Positions 1 through 8,538 are shown, counted from the first letter of the stretch. The stretch: DNA of 50,852 nucleotides from Candidatus Gastranaerophilales bacterium (GCA_947588755.1 CANPZB010000007.1:1-50852); one strand, 5' to 3'. The notes: generated by a model from the letters alone, not told the origin. Numbers and translations: made by a program.

Positions 1-2594
1 AAGTAACCGCCTAATTGTGCAGCTATGGGGCTAGCCATTACCGCAGGGTTGAAGTCTTTATAACTGTTACCTGTCGGAGCAAAGCCGATACCGTTTTCAT
101 CTGCTTTTGCGTTTAAATATCTTAAAGGTGAAAGGAATATGTGGTCTTTTTTGGCGTCTTCACCAAAATCTTTAACCGAAAATCCCAGATTTTTGGAAAG
201 TTCGAATTTTGAAATATATCCTCTGCTTACTAAAGTATCGGGGATTACGTTAAAATCTTCCAAAGTTGCCTGTTTGTCTGTAATGTTAAATTTATCCGGA
301 TTAGTACTGAAAGAATTCGGATGATGAAATCTGTCTGTCTGACCTGTTGCGGAAGATATATCTGTCTTAACTTTTGCACCTGACTGAAGTTCCAAATTTG
401 TACTTCTGTCTTCCAAAGCACCGTTTCTCAAATCAATTATACCACTAATTTGGGCTTTTGCTCCGTCTGCAAAAGTTGTACCGGTTCCTAAATGGAGTGT
501 ACTGTTTTCTTCAACTTTAACCGTTCCTTCAATTATACCGTCGTTATTAACAGTTGTTTTTTCGCCCGTAATAGTTACTTCTTTACCAGTTTCCCCTAAA
601 GTACCTGTTGAGTTAACGACAACATTTCCTGTTTGATCACCCTCGCTGCTTCCGATAGTACCGCCTTTTATTGTACCTGAAGAATTAACAACCAAATCGC
701 CTGTGGATTCACCTTCTTCATTTCCTGTGTTGGTTAATTCTTGTTTTGATAAGTCAATAGTACCGCTATTGTTAATGGTTGAATTATCAAGGTCTATACC
801 GCCCGTAATAGAACCTGCATTATTAATGGTTGTATTGCTTCCCTCTATTGATATATTGGGTTCTTCATTAACTCCGATAGTACCGCCTTGGTTGTTGGTA
901 ATTACCCCGCCGGTTGAATTGATTTCGGATTCTATTTTGCCGCTGTTAACAACATTTCCGCCCTGATTAAACAGCGAACCCATGCCTTCAGCACCTTTAA
1001 TTGTTGCATCAGCTTCGTTATAGATAGTACTTCCGCTGCCGTTAACAATTGTACCTTCAAGTGTACCTCCTGCCTGATTATATATAATACCGCCATTTTG
1101 GTTTTGAAGTCCTTTGCCTGCACTCTCAGGTTCCAGTCCCGTGTTTTTAATTGTTCCGGAGTTATTGATAACACCGCCGTAGTTTAGAACATTTCCGCTA
1201 ATTTCGCCAGCGGTGCTTTCTTCTCCTTCTCCTTTTAAGTTATTTAATGTACCTTTATTTAAAAATGCACCGGAACTGCTGTCGATTTTGCCTTGATTAA
1301 CGGTAGTTCCGTTGTTGGTTAATCTGCCATTGTTAGTAGTAGTACCTTTATTGGTAAATTCAGAATTGTTGTAAAAAAGACCACCATTTTCAATTGTGCC
1401 TTTTGCACCGTTTGTCATCTTACCGTCGTTGTTGAATATCATGTGGTTTTTGAATTGACTGCCTTGTCCGGTATTTGAAAAATTACCTTTTGAGTTAAAT
1501 ACACCATAGTTATCAAATGTACCTTTATTTTCAACTTTTGTAATATTTCCCGTAATTGGATCAACTGCATCGGTTGACTCTAATAATCCATAATTTTTAA
1601 AATTAGCATTTTTGCTATTTGTAAGTTTTGAACCTGTATCAAGGGTAATACTTCCGTTTATGCCATTAGTAAATTCACTCTTATTATCAATATCACCAAA
1701 GTTAGTATTCTTAATCACTCCGTTATTAGTAAATTTACCACCGTTATCTTTAGCCTTTTCGTTTGTTATTGAGCCGCCGTCGTTATTTATTATATTATTA
1801 TTTGTAAAAGTACCTTTATTATCGATATAACCGCTGCCGTCGTTATTAAAAATGCCATCGTTAGTCATTGTGGCACCTTTGTTGTTATTAAATGTGCCGG
1901 TTGCACTGGTTGTGGTGCTGTAATTGTTAAACGTACCTTTATTTGTCATAGTCTTATTGTTGTTAAAGTCAGCACCGTCTTTATTATTTATGATACCTGT
2001 ATTGTCCATAGTACCATTGTTATTGAATTTACATTCATAATCATCATAATCAGCATTACCGTTATTTATTGTACCTTTGTTTTCAAATTTAGCACCGTTT
2101 GAATCTCCTTCACTATTCGCTCCGTTAAAAAATTTGTTATTGTTGTTTAAAGTACCTTCTGTTTCGTTTGTAAATGTTCCGCTGCTTTCAATTTTGCCGT
2201 TGTTATTTACCGTACCCGAGTTTGTAAATTCTTTGGTTTTTAAAGTATTAGCTTTTCCTTTCTCCGGTTTATTATTGTTGAACAAACCTGAATTTGTAAA
2301 TTTGTTTTGTAAATCTGATTCAGCTGTTCCGTTGATTGTGAGGTTACCGCTATTTTTATTTTCGTTTGAGTCACCATTCGTTTTTAATGCACCTACGGTT
2401 GTATTACCACTGTTATCAAATCCTTTTGTAGTATTTAAAGTCCCTGTAACATTAACTGTGCCACCATTAACTAAACTGCCAATAGACATATCTCCATTCA
2501 CATTCAGACTCCCTGCTTTTGCGGGAAGAACTGCACCATATTGAAATGCCATGCACATTAAAACAGCAGCTATAGCTATTCTTTTCTTTTTCAT
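1..2594 (-). CDS. Large repetitive surface protein, N-terminal part (3' end outside window)
   Basis: An open frame runs without a stop from an ATG at 2594 to the left edge, giving 864 residues so far. The start has a good AGGAGAA ribosome site. Residues 1-27 look like a signal peptide (MKKKRIAIAAVLMCMAF, then a small-residue AKAG site). From about residue 30 to 700 the protein is a run of degenerate short repeats rich in Asn, Gly and Thr, of the type F-N-N-x-G-T-I/F-x-N, which is typical of a parallel beta-helix passenger. The repeats then stop. The visible end (about residue 750 on, with VMASPIAAQLGG near the edge) is non-repetitive and may lead into an anchoring domain. An autotransporter or adhesin role is inferred. 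No catalytic motif is visible. It is divergent from an Xre regulator. Confidence 0.85.
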   Translation of the reverse strand, partial: MKKKRIAIAAVLMCMAFQYGAVLPAKAGSLNVNGDMSIGSLVNGGTVNVTGTLNTTKGFDNSGNTTVGALKTNGDSNENKNSGNLTINGTAESDLQNKFTNSGLFNNNKPEKGKANTLKTKEFTNSGTVNNNGKIESSGTFTNETEGTLNNNNKFFNGANSEGDSNGAKFENKGTINNGNADYDDYECKFNNNGTMDNTGIINNKDGADFNNNKTMTNKGTFNNYSTTTSATGTFNNNKGATMTNDGIFNNDGSGYIDNKGTFTNNNIINNDGGSITNEKAKDNGGKFTNNGVIKNTNFGDIDNKSEFTNGINGSITLDTGSKLTNSKNANFKNYGLLESTDAVDPITGNITKVENKGTFDNYGVFNSKGNFSNTGQGSQFKNHMIFNNDGKMTNGAKGTIENGGLFYNNSEFTNKGTTTNNGRLTNNGTTVNQGKIDSSSGAFLNKGTLNNLKGEGEESTAGEISGNVLNYGGVINNSGTIKNTGLEPESAGKGLQNQNGGIIYNQAGGTLEGTIVNGSGSTIYNEADATIKGAEGMGSLFNQGGNVVNSGKIESEINSTGGVITNNQGGTIGVNEEPNISIEGSNTTINNAGSITGGIDLDNSTINNSGTIDLSKQELTNTGNEEGESTGDLVVNSSGTIKGGTIGSSEGDQTGNVVVNSTGTLGETGKEVTITGEKTTVNNDGIIEGTVKVEENSTLHLGTGTTFADGAKAQISGIIDLRNGALEDRSTNLELQSGAKVKTDISSATGQTDRFHHPNSFSTNPDKFNITDKQATLEDFNVIPDTLVSRGYISKFELSKNLGFSVKDFGEDAKKDHIFLSPLRYLNAKADENGIGFAPTGNSYKDFNPAVMASPIAAQLGGY

Positions 2595-2641
2595 AAATTC
2601 TCCTATTCTTTTCGTGTACGTATTTTTTCAACTAACAAGTA

Positions 2642-2700
2642 ATTATCATAAAATATAAAAAATGTCAAGTATCTGATAGTTTTATTAAAAAACTATCAGA
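2642..2700 (-). promoter_or_regulatory. Promoter of the surface protein with an adjoining 12-bp-arm palindrome
   Basis: Read on the minus strand, TTGACA (2668-2663) is followed after 15 bases by GATAAT (2647-2642); 16- or 17-base spacings give poorer -10 matches. Immediately upstream of the -35 lies a perfect inverted repeat at 2672-2700: 12-bp arms beginning TCTGATAG around a 5-base loop. It sits between two divergent genes, so it is more likely an operator than a terminator. The divergent Xre gene at 2755 is the obvious candidate to bind it, but that is inference. Confidence 0.6.
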
Positions 2701-2754
2701 GTGTGCTGTTATTTTTTTTAAAATATCTTCCTAAAATATACTGGAGGGTTCAAT

Positions 2755-3102
2755 ATGACGAATGATAATACTTTTGGTAAAAGACTAAAACAAATCCGAA
2801 AAGCTAAGGGGTTAACTCAAGAAAAATTAGCAGAACTCGCAGGAGTACATGAAAAACATATATCCAAACTTGAACTGGGAACGTATAACCCGAGTTATGC
2901 CACACTGAACAAAGTCTTATCAGCCCTTGATTTGGAAATTGATAAAGTAGGATTAAATTTTAAAAAAGTATCAGCAGACGACAACCCTTTTTATATAAAA
3001 TCTATGCAAATATTGAATAATGCAACCGAAGATGAACTTGAATATTATTACGGACTCCTTAAACAGGCTCAAAAAGCCAGAGAAATTTTCGCAAGTAATT
3101 AA
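2755..3102 (+). CDS. Xre-family helix-turn-helix regulator
   Basis: A 115-residue protein. Residues 5-62 form a lambda-repressor/Cro-type HTH (FGKRLKQIRKAKGLTQEKLA, then HEKHISKLELGTYNPS as the recognition part). The C-terminal tail of about 45 residues is acidic and predicted helical, perhaps for dimerisation. The ribosome site GGAGGG is 6 bases from the ATG. It resembles the Xre protein at 24133-24450 in both the HTH and a short helical tail, so the two are probably paralogues. It is head to head with the large surface protein gene, and a perfect palindrome lies between them, which suggests it controls that gene. The target is inferred. Confidence 0.88.
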   Translation: MTNDNTFGKRLKQIRKAKGLTQEKLAELAGVHEKHISKLELGTYNPSYATLNKVLSALDLEIDKVGLNFKKVSADDNPFYIKSMQILNNATEDELEYYYGLLKQAQKAREIFASN

Positions 3103-3137
3103 AAAATTTACATTTCTTAATATTCAAAGATAATTTT

Positions 3138-3159
3138 ACACACACATATATATATATAT
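3138..3159. repeat. CA/TA dinucleotide microsatellite
   Basis: A run of CA units passes straight into TA units just before the proposed yidD promoter. Runs of this kind can slip in replication. It lies about 30 bases upstream of the -10-like hexamer at 3186. Confidence 0.6.
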
Positions 3160-3197
3160 TAATAATAATTTTTTATAATTTGTGTTAGAATTTTGGA

Positions 3198-3404
3198 ATG
3201 AAGAAAATTTTTGTTTTTTTAATAAATATATACCAATTTTTTTCTAAATATACACCTTCGGTATGCAGGTTCACTCCGACATGTTCCGAATACACTAAAC
3301 AAGCCGTTATCAAGTACGGTGTTTTAAAAGGTCTTTGGCTCGGGATTATACGTATTTCAAAATGTCATCCGTATCACAAAGGCGGATATGACCCTGTCCC
3401 TTAA
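3198..3404 (+). CDS. yidD: Membrane protein insertion efficiency factor YidD
   Basis: A 68-residue protein of the YidD family, which sits at the inner face of the membrane and assists YidC/Sec insertion of membrane proteins. Diagnostic residues are visible: the amphipathic N-terminus ([19 protein letters not shown]), the conserved [12 protein letters not shown] segment with its cysteines, and the C-terminal [13 protein letters not shown]. The length matches the family. No Shine-Dalgarno sequence precedes the ATG; instead TAGAAT lies exactly 6 bases upstream within an extended -10 (TGTTAGAAT), so the mRNA may be leaderless. In many bacteria yidD is next to rnpA and yidC; here it stands alone between an Xre gene and a tRNA. 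Confidence 0.95.
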   Translation: MKKIFVFLINIYQFFSKYTPSVCRFTPTCSEYTKQAVIKYGVLKGLWLGIIRISKCHPYHKGGYDPVP

Positions 3405-3426
3405 AAAAGGTTTTTGTAATATAAAA

Positions 3427-3451
3427 CCCCCTTGTATATCTCACAAGTGGG
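3427..3451. terminator. Hairpin terminator between yidD and tRNA-Gln
   Basis: A stem of nine pairs with one mismatch (CCCCCTTGT against ACAAGTGGG, loop ATATCTC) is followed by a T-rich stretch on both strands, TTTTATATT on the minus strand after the tRNA and CTTGTTTT on the plus strand after yidD. It can serve both converging transcripts. Confidence 0.65.
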
Positions 3452-3466
3452 CTTGTTTTAATTAAT

Positions 3467-3538
3467 CTGGGGCGGAAGGACTCGAACCTCCGAATGCCTG
3501 GACCAAAACCAGGTGCCTTACCACTTGGCGACGCCCCA
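3467..3538 (-). tRNA. tRNA-Gln(TTG)
   Basis: A cloverleaf can be drawn: acceptor TGGGGCG/CGCCCCA (first pair U1-A72, typical of tRNA-Gln), anticodon stem CCTGG/CCAGG with loop TTTTGGT giving anticodon TTG, T-loop TTCGAGT, discriminator G at 3467. The 3' CCA is not encoded. Length is 72 bases. Confidence 0.95.
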
Positions 3539-3638
3539 TTAAATGACGATATTCCTATAATAACCGCTAAAACTTTCTTGTCAATATTTATCAATATTTC
3601 TGCTGTATAGGTCGTTTTTGCTATACTAAATATTACTA

Positions 3639-5417
3639 TTACGGTTTACAGCCTTCGTCGTTCAAATCAATTTTCTCGTCAAAATTGTTATCAATGCCGT
3701 CACTGCATGAACCTATTGAATATTTCCCTTCCGCACGTATTGTACCTTTTAGGTACTTTTCAGGTATTTTATCCCATGTATATTTGAAAAATCCTTTGTA
3801 ATACTTAGCCAGTCGCGGACTTTCCATTATTAATGAGTTTTCGTCATTTTTATTTTCTCCCGCATTTGAAAAATTCATTGAACCCGCTATTACATATTTA
3901 TCGTCAATAATAATTGTTTTCATGTGCATTTTGCCTGCGTAATTTTCAAATTTAACGGGTATATTGCCGCTGCGAAGTCTTTTTATGAAAAAATAATTTC
4001 TGTTATTATTCGTGGCATCAACTATAATCCTAACATCAACTCCGCGGCGTTTCGCTTTGATAAGGCTTTCCGTCATAGCCGTATGAGTTACCAGAAACGC
4101 AGGTATATAAATGTAGCTTTCGGAATTTTCTATTAAAGGAATGATGTAATCGGTTATTATCTTATCTTTCGGCGAAAACAACGGTGTAATTCTCATATTG
4201 TCAATGTAATAAGTTGTCACGGGCAGTTTATTTTTGTTAATATGGAATTTCCCCATAAGCATCTGTTCAAATTCATGAGTATATTTTTTTGCTATTTCAG
4301 GTGAGTCTATTGTTATAAGACAATTTGAATTGAAGCCTGACAAACCTGTTATGCTGTAGTTCATTGAGCCGGTAAAAACTTTTTTCCCGTCAAATATTAT
4401 GAATTTATTGTGCATTAGCATTTTGGAAAGCTGCTTGTCGGAGGACAAATCATTTTTTGTGACATCTGATAATTCAACCAATTCTTTTGTGTTTTGTGCG
4501 TATTTGCCTGTCGAATATGAGTCGTCGTAAACCAATCGGATTTTAACTCCGCGTTGTTTTGCTTTTTTTATTGCCTGATTTAAAACGGGGTTTTTGTCCC
4601 AGCCGTATATTGCCATATCTATACTTTTGGATGAATTGTTAATTTCATTAAGTACGGTTTTACATACTATGCTTTTACATTCGGCATCAGGTTTTAATGT
4701 CTTGGTAAAATCCGTCAGGTATAACTTTACTTTTCCTGATGAAATTATGAGCGGGTATGAAGATAATACTTCTTTTGCATGTTTGTCGTTGAGTTCATTT
4801 ATAAAACAAAACTTACATTTTTGTGCATCTTTGGGAAGCTGATTACGCTGAATAATTATGCTGTCATGTGCCGCTAATCCGTATTTACAGTCAAGTTTAT
4901 GATACTTATTGCTTCTGTGGTTAAGGATAACAAGCTTAAGTTTTCTTGCTTTTTCAAGGTTTTTTGTATATTTTTCTTCGTTTAAAGGTTTCCCGTCTTT
5001 AAATGCATATCCCGAATCAGAAAGAAGTTTACCGTATGATTTGTTATCGATAAGTATATCGGCAAATCTGCAATTTCTGTTTTTCTCTCCGTTAAATTTT
5101 ACCTTAACAGGTTTATCCGCCAGAACTTTTTCGGCAAAACCGTCTGCCATATAGCCCAGAGAAAGTGCTTCGGTTTTATTAATCCCGAGACTTTTCGCAA
5201 CGTTATCAAAATTATATTCCATATTCGCAGACAAAACCTCAATGTCCGGAATACATATTTTTTCATTTTCATCGGGTAATTTATTGTTATTGAAATCTAT
5301 CTGAATTAATGCGGGAGTAAGAATGCTTATGACAGGATTTTTCAGTTTTCTGCCGTAGTCATAAAAAGCAAATAAAATAAATAAAAGTATAATCATTAAT
5401 GACGTAATCTTTTTCAT
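3639..5417 (-). CDS. Exported phospholipase D-superfamily nuclease-like protein with N-terminal SNase/zinc-like segment
   Basis: A 592-residue protein with an N-terminal hydrophobic segment (about 5-20) that should export or anchor it. Two PLD catalytic HKD motifs are complete: H336-x-K338 to D343, followed by GSMN, and H498-x-K500 to D505, followed by GSMN, so both half-sites look active. Residues about 55-165 resemble a degenerate staphylococcal-nuclease fold. Residues about 165-205 carry a His/Cys cluster (H173, C177, C201, C204) like the Ada-type metal module often found after secreted SNase domains. The C-terminus has a C-S-D-G-I-D-N-N repeat-like Asp motif. The ATG overlaps the stop of the upstream YdjC gene (TAATG), so the two are co-translated. 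A DNase or phospholipase role is inferred. Confidence 0.85.
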   Translation of the reverse strand: MKKITSLMIILLFILFAFYDYGRKLKNPVISILTPALIQIDFNNNKLPDENEKICIPDIEVLSANMEYNFDNVAKSLGINKTEALSLGYMADGFAEKVLADKPVKVKFNGEKNRNCRFADILIDNKSYGKLLSDSGYAFKDGKPLNEEKYTKNLEKARKLKLVILNHRSNKYHKLDCKYGLAAHDSIIIQRNQLPKDAQKCKFCFINELNDKHAKEVLSSYPLIISSGKVKLYLTDFTKTLKPDAECKSIVCKTVLNEINNSSKSIDMAIYGWDKNPVLNQAIKKAKQRGVKIRLVYDDSYSTGKYAQNTKELVELSDVTKNDLSSDKQLSKMLMHNKFIIFDGKKVFTGSMNYSITGLSGFNSNCLITIDSPEIAKKYTHEFEQMLMGKFHINKNKLPVTTYYIDNMRITPLFSPKDKIITDYIIPLIENSESYIYIPAFLVTHTAMTESLIKAKRRGVDVRIIVDATNNNRNYFFIKRLRSGNIPVKFENYAGKMHMKTIIIDDKYVIAGSMNFSNAGENKNDENSLIMESPRLAKYYKGFFKYTWDKIPEKYLKGTIRAEGKYSIGSCSDGIDNNFDEKIDLNDEGCKP

Positions 5418-6277
5418 TATTTGTTAACAGAGAAAAACTCTTTCTTGCAGTTTGTTATTTCGTAACCCATACGAATAATTTTATCTTCAAGTTCTTTGTT
5501 CTGGGTAATTAAAAATTCTTTGTAATGCTGATTATTTTGCGGATATTTATAATTACACGGATGAATAAGCGTTTCGACGATGCAATCGCTCTCATCAACA
5601 GCTTCCGCACCGCATCTGACGGTTTCGTCATCCATCATGCCAGTATAGCCTACACCGACTATAAAATCGTTTGTCTTTAACCCGAAATTATCTGCAGTTG
5701 CACGGTTTATTCCGGTAAAAAAATTAAGAAGCATAATTTTTATAATGTTTATCGGGTATTTAAAGCTGATATGTTTTTTTATTGAAGAAACAAAATAAAT
5801 TTGCTCATGCTGGGTTCTTATGTAGGGAATTCCGTATTCTTTGGCTAATTTTGCAGTTATTTTGAACAAATTCGGGATACCATGGACATGGACATGAGAG
5901 TCAATATGGTCAACTTTTGTATAACTCATTACTTTTTCGATTTGAGTTCTGAATTCATATTCCGCCTGCTCTAAAAATTCTCTGTTAAATGATTTTAAAA
6001 TCATTTGTAAATAACCGTTGTTAAAAATCCCTTTTTTGTCCGTTAACAAAGGTGCTTTTGTAAGCGAACGACCTTCAATAATATTCAGGTGAACTCCTAT
6101 GCCCAAATCAGGACATTCGGGCAAAATTTCATTTACCGCCGTATCAAAAGCTTTTCCGTTCGCACAAATACTCGTCGAGGTCAAAAAACCTTTAAGATAA
6201 CCGTCTAAAACCGCCCTGTTGTGTTCTTCGGACATCCCGAAATCGTCAGCATTAAGTATAAATTTTTTTTGTTTCAT
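5417..6277 (-). CDS. YdjC/ChbG-family carbohydrate deacetylase
   Basis: A 286-residue protein of the YdjC superfamily, metal-dependent deacetylases acting on N-acetylated sugars (ChbG on chitooligosaccharides, HpnK-like relatives on glycolipids). The signature NADDFGMS is at residues 9-16 and a second metal/catalytic stretch, HIDSHVHVHG, lies near residue 120. There is no signal peptide, so it is cytosolic. AAGGGAT precedes the ATG by five bases. It is the first gene of a two-gene unit with the PLD protein and is divergent from a polyprenyl-sugar glycosyltransferase, which suggests editing of an envelope glycan. The substrate cannot be read from the sequence. Confidence 0.88.
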   Translation of the reverse strand: MKQKKFILNADDFGMSEEHNRAVLDGYLKGFLTSTSICANGKAFDTAVNEILPECPDLGIGVHLNIIEGRSLTKAPLLTDKKGIFNNGYLQMILKSFNREFLEQAEYEFRTQIEKVMSYTKVDHIDSHVHVHGIPNLFKITAKLAKEYGIPYIRTQHEQIYFVSSIKKHISFKYPINIIKIMLLNFFTGINRATADNFGLKTNDFIVGVGYTGMMDDETVRCGAEAVDESDCIVETLIHPCNYKYPQNNQHYKEFLITQNKELEDKIIRMGYEITNCKKEFFSVNK

Positions 6278-6352
6278 AAATCCCTTGATATAATTCCAAA
6301 AATATTATAATATAATTCGGTAGTCTTTTGCAAATTTTATGAGGATTTTAAT

Positions 6353-7306
6353 GTGGAAAAACCTGTTTTGGCAATTATAATACCATGTTACAATGAAGAA
6401 TTGTGTCTTGAAACGTCGATTAAAAAACTTTTTGAAGTTATTCAAAATCTGGTAAGCATTAATAAAATAAGCGATAAAAGTTATATTTATGTTGTGGATG
6501 ACGGTTCAAAAGACAAAACATGGGACATTGTCGAAAGAATTCATAGTGAAAACGAACATTTAAAAGGTTTGAAATTCGTAAGGAATTTTGGTAATCAAAA
6601 AGCTCTGTTAGCTGGACTGGAAGGTGTTCGGGATATAGGTTGCGACTGTGCCATATCTATTGATGCGGATTTGCAGCAGGATGAAAATGCAATAGAAAAG
6701 TTTGTTGATGAATATTTGAACGGTGCCGATGTGGTATGCGGTATCAGAAATAACAGAAAAACAGATTCATTTATTAAAAAAATTACCGCATTAAGTTTTT
6801 ATAAGTTGATGAACATTCTTGGTGCAAAAATTCCTTATAACCATTCGGATTTCAGGCTTGTAAGCAAACGGGCTTTGGATATACTGGCTTTGTACAGCGA
6901 AAAATATCTTTTTTTACGCGGATTTTTTAATGAAGCGGGGTTAAGAACCTCTTATGTTAATTTTGACGTAAAACCCCGTATTGCAGGTGAATCAAAGTTT
7001 AATTTGGTTTCTTTAACAGGTCTTGCATTAAACGGTATAACTTCCTACAGTATTGTACCATTGAGATTTGTAACCGTACTGGGCTTTTTTATGGCATTAT
7101 TCGGTTTTATCGTCGGGTTGGAAGCGGTTTGGGAAAAAATATTTTTGCATAATTCGCCTAACGGCTGGGCAACATTGATAGTTTGTCTGTGCGTATTCGG
7201 AGGGGTACAACTGTTCTGTTTGGGAATTATAGGCGAATATGTCGGTCAGTTGTTTAGAGAAGTTAAAAACAGACCGAGGTATATTAAAGAAGTTGAATTA
7301 AAATAA
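6353..7306 (+). CDS. GtrB/DPM1-like polyprenyl-phosphate glycosyltransferase (GT2)
   Basis: A 317-residue family 2 glycosyltransferase. The nucleotide-sugar motifs VVDDGSKDKT (about residue 50) and DADLQQDE (about 100) are present, followed by two C-terminal membrane helices (about 230-255 and 265-295). This is the architecture of enzymes that load glucose or aminoarabinose onto undecaprenyl phosphate (GtrB, ArnC). The start is GTG at 6353, eight bases after a GAGG site. An ATG two bases earlier (6351) is in another frame and ends after nine codons, so it is not the start. The reading frame fits the family N-terminus (VLAIIIPCYNEE). The exact sugar is unknown. Confidence 0.9.
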   Translation: MEKPVLAIIIPCYNEELCLETSIKKLFEVIQNLVSINKISDKSYIYVVDDGSKDKTWDIVERIHSENEHLKGLKFVRNFGNQKALLAGLEGVRDIGCDCAISIDADLQQDENAIEKFVDEYLNGADVVCGIRNNRKTDSFIKKITALSFYKLMNILGAKIPYNHSDFRLVSKRALDILALYSEKYLFLRGFFNEAGLRTSYVNFDVKPRIAGESKFNLVSLTGLALNGITSYSIVPLRFVTVLGFFMALFGFIVGLEAVWEKIFLHNSPNGWATLIVCLCVFGGVQLFCLGIIGEYVGQLFREVKNRPRYIKEVELK

Positions 7307-7317
7307 TTAAATATATA

Positions 7318-7578
7318 AAAAGCCGTACCACTGTCTATCGAATTACACAAATAAAATCTTTAAATAAATTCCCTCTTTTTAAAAGCATAACACCCGCAAG
7401 TATCGTCTTAGTGCTGCTATGTTTCCATCCTGACACGGTTCGTCGGCTCACGCCGTCATACTTTTAAACGTCAACGACAATTCATTTATCAAAGTTGTTC
7501 GTCTAACCCTCACAACAGGCTCTGCACCCCGCATAGGCTTCGGGTCAAGAGATTGCATTTCCCCGTGGAGTACGGCTT
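7318..7578 (-). ncRNA. ffs: Signal recognition particle RNA, long form with Alu domain
   Basis: Read on the minus strand, the ends pair (AGCCGTAC with GTACGGCT). The SRP54-binding helix 8 is diagnostic: GTG-TCAGG-ATG-GAAA-CAT-AGCAG-CAC, a symmetric internal loop capped by a GNRA tetraloop at about 7418-7441. Further 5' lie TTGACGTTT and an Alu-like segment (GCGGGGTGCAGAGCC), and TAAGACGA and CGGGTG follow helix 8, all as in the Bacillus-type 6S/scRNA. At about 260 bases it is the large bacterial type rather than the 110-base 4.5S type. Four T residues follow the closing stem. Confidence 0.93.
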
Positions 7579-7613
7579 AATATTAATATAACATAAAAAA
7601 TAATTATTTATAA

Positions 7614-8390
7614 TCAATCCGTGAATTTTGTCATTAGTACGGGAAGATCATTGAAAAAATACGGCAATGATTTTGTTTTTTCATTAATCGCAACCCAGAT
7701 AACTCCGGGATAATTGTTCTGGTCAACCATTTTCAGGAAGTTATCAAAATTTGAATTTTTACATTTTGATGCTTTTAACGTGGTAAGCAGGCTTAAATCA
7801 CCGATATCAATTATTGTATATTCACTTTTTTGTTTGAAATTTTTGTAGGCATTTTTTATTGCGGTGTAAACTTCTTTAAGACGTACATTATTGTCTTTAC
7901 TGTTTTTTGCGGGGGAAGTTATTTTCTGAACTTTTATACCCAAATTTTCGGCATGTTCAAAAAATGCTTCGGAAATCTTGGCAGCTTCTTGCGTTGTGTT
8001 GCCGGTAATGACTATTCCTGATTTCAACTCTCCGTATTTAAGAAAATATTTATCGCCTTTTATTGTTGACAAAATAGGATATAAACCTTTTTGTTTTAAG
8101 GCATTTACGGCTTTTCTGTGATTTTTAATACGATTTAATCCGAGTGATTTATCGGCTAAATTTACTATATCCGCGGTATATTGGGGCTTTTCCCATATTT
8201 TGAATAATGTAATTCCGACAGCCGCCGCAGCCAGAAACCATGCGGAAAGTTTATATATTTCCGCCAATTTTTGATGGCGGTTATTTTTTTCTTTGTAATT
8301 ATACAAAAAATTGTAATCATTACGAATATAACCGCTGTTTGGCATATTCGCCGTATTCGATGATTTAAAAGAGACTGCTTCAACTTTCAT
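7614..8390 (-). CDS. Hypothetical membrane-anchored protein
   Basis: A 258-residue protein I do not recognise. One membrane helix is visible at about residues 48-65 (LSAWFLAAAAVGITLFKIW) after a polar N-terminus. The C-terminal 170 residues form a soluble alpha/beta-like region with a hydrophobic strand before GDL (YTIIDIGDL, about residue 193) and another near the end (YPGVIWVAINE), loosely like a P-loop NTPase fold without a Walker A motif. No Shine-Dalgarno sequence precedes the ATG; TACAAT lies exactly six bases upstream, so a leaderless mRNA is possible. It is isolated between the SRP RNA and the divergent superoxide reductase operon. Confidence 0.75.
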   Translation of the reverse strand: MKVEAVSFKSSNTANMPNSGYIRNDYNFLYNYKEKNNRHQKLAEIYKLSAWFLAAAAVGITLFKIWEKPQYTADIVNLADKSLGLNRIKNHRKAVNALKQKGLYPILSTIKGDKYFLKYGELKSGIVITGNTTQEAAKISEAFFEHAENLGIKVQKITSPAKNSKDNNVRLKEVYTAIKNAYKNFKQKSEYTIIDIGDLSLLTTLKASKCKNSNFDNFLKMVDQNNYPGVIWVAINEKTKSLPYFFNDLPVLMTKFTD

Positions 8391-8459
8391 ATTGTTATTG
8401 TAAATCGTAAAATATTTTTTTTTGCTGTTTTGTTAAGAAATATTTATATATGAATTAGA

Positions 8460-8508
8460 CATGAGAAGGTATACCTGTGACTGATGTAAACGCTTAAATT
8501 ATGAGCAA
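8460..8508 (+). promoter_or_regulatory. 5'-leader element shared with the DXS-like operon
   Basis: The stretch beginning CATGAGAAGGTATAC and containing GTGACTGATGTAAACG and CTTAAATT aligns with one gap to 24517-24561, upstream of the DXS-like gene, which has GTAACTGATATTAATA and CTTAAATT. In both places it lies 50-80 bases before the ATG. It contains the perfect 10-base palindrome AGGTATACCT, which is not kept in the second copy. Whether it works as DNA operator or RNA element is unknown. Confidence 0.4.
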
Positions 8509-8538
8509 TATATTATTAGGAAAGGAGTTTTCCGTATA

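Noticed and set aside
932-1174. 80-residue minus-strand frame
   Set aside because: It is on the same strand as the surface protein but in another frame, and the surface frame stays open through it.
2077-2544. 155-residue plus-strand frame rich in Leu, Pro and Phe
   Set aside because: It is antisense to the large surface protein; the composition is what the complement of Asn/Gly-rich repeats gives.
1-2594. Tandem repeats that might be a CRISPR array
   Set aside because: The repeats are degenerate, have no constant spacer length and form one long reading frame, so they are coding repeats.
3346-3594. 82-residue minus-strand frame over the tRNA
   Set aside because: It covers tRNA-Gln and the terminator, so it cannot be a gene.
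8471-8480. Perfect 10-base palindrome AGGTATACCT as an operator by itself
   Set aside because: It is not kept in the second copy of the leader motif, so only the wider shared motif is reported.
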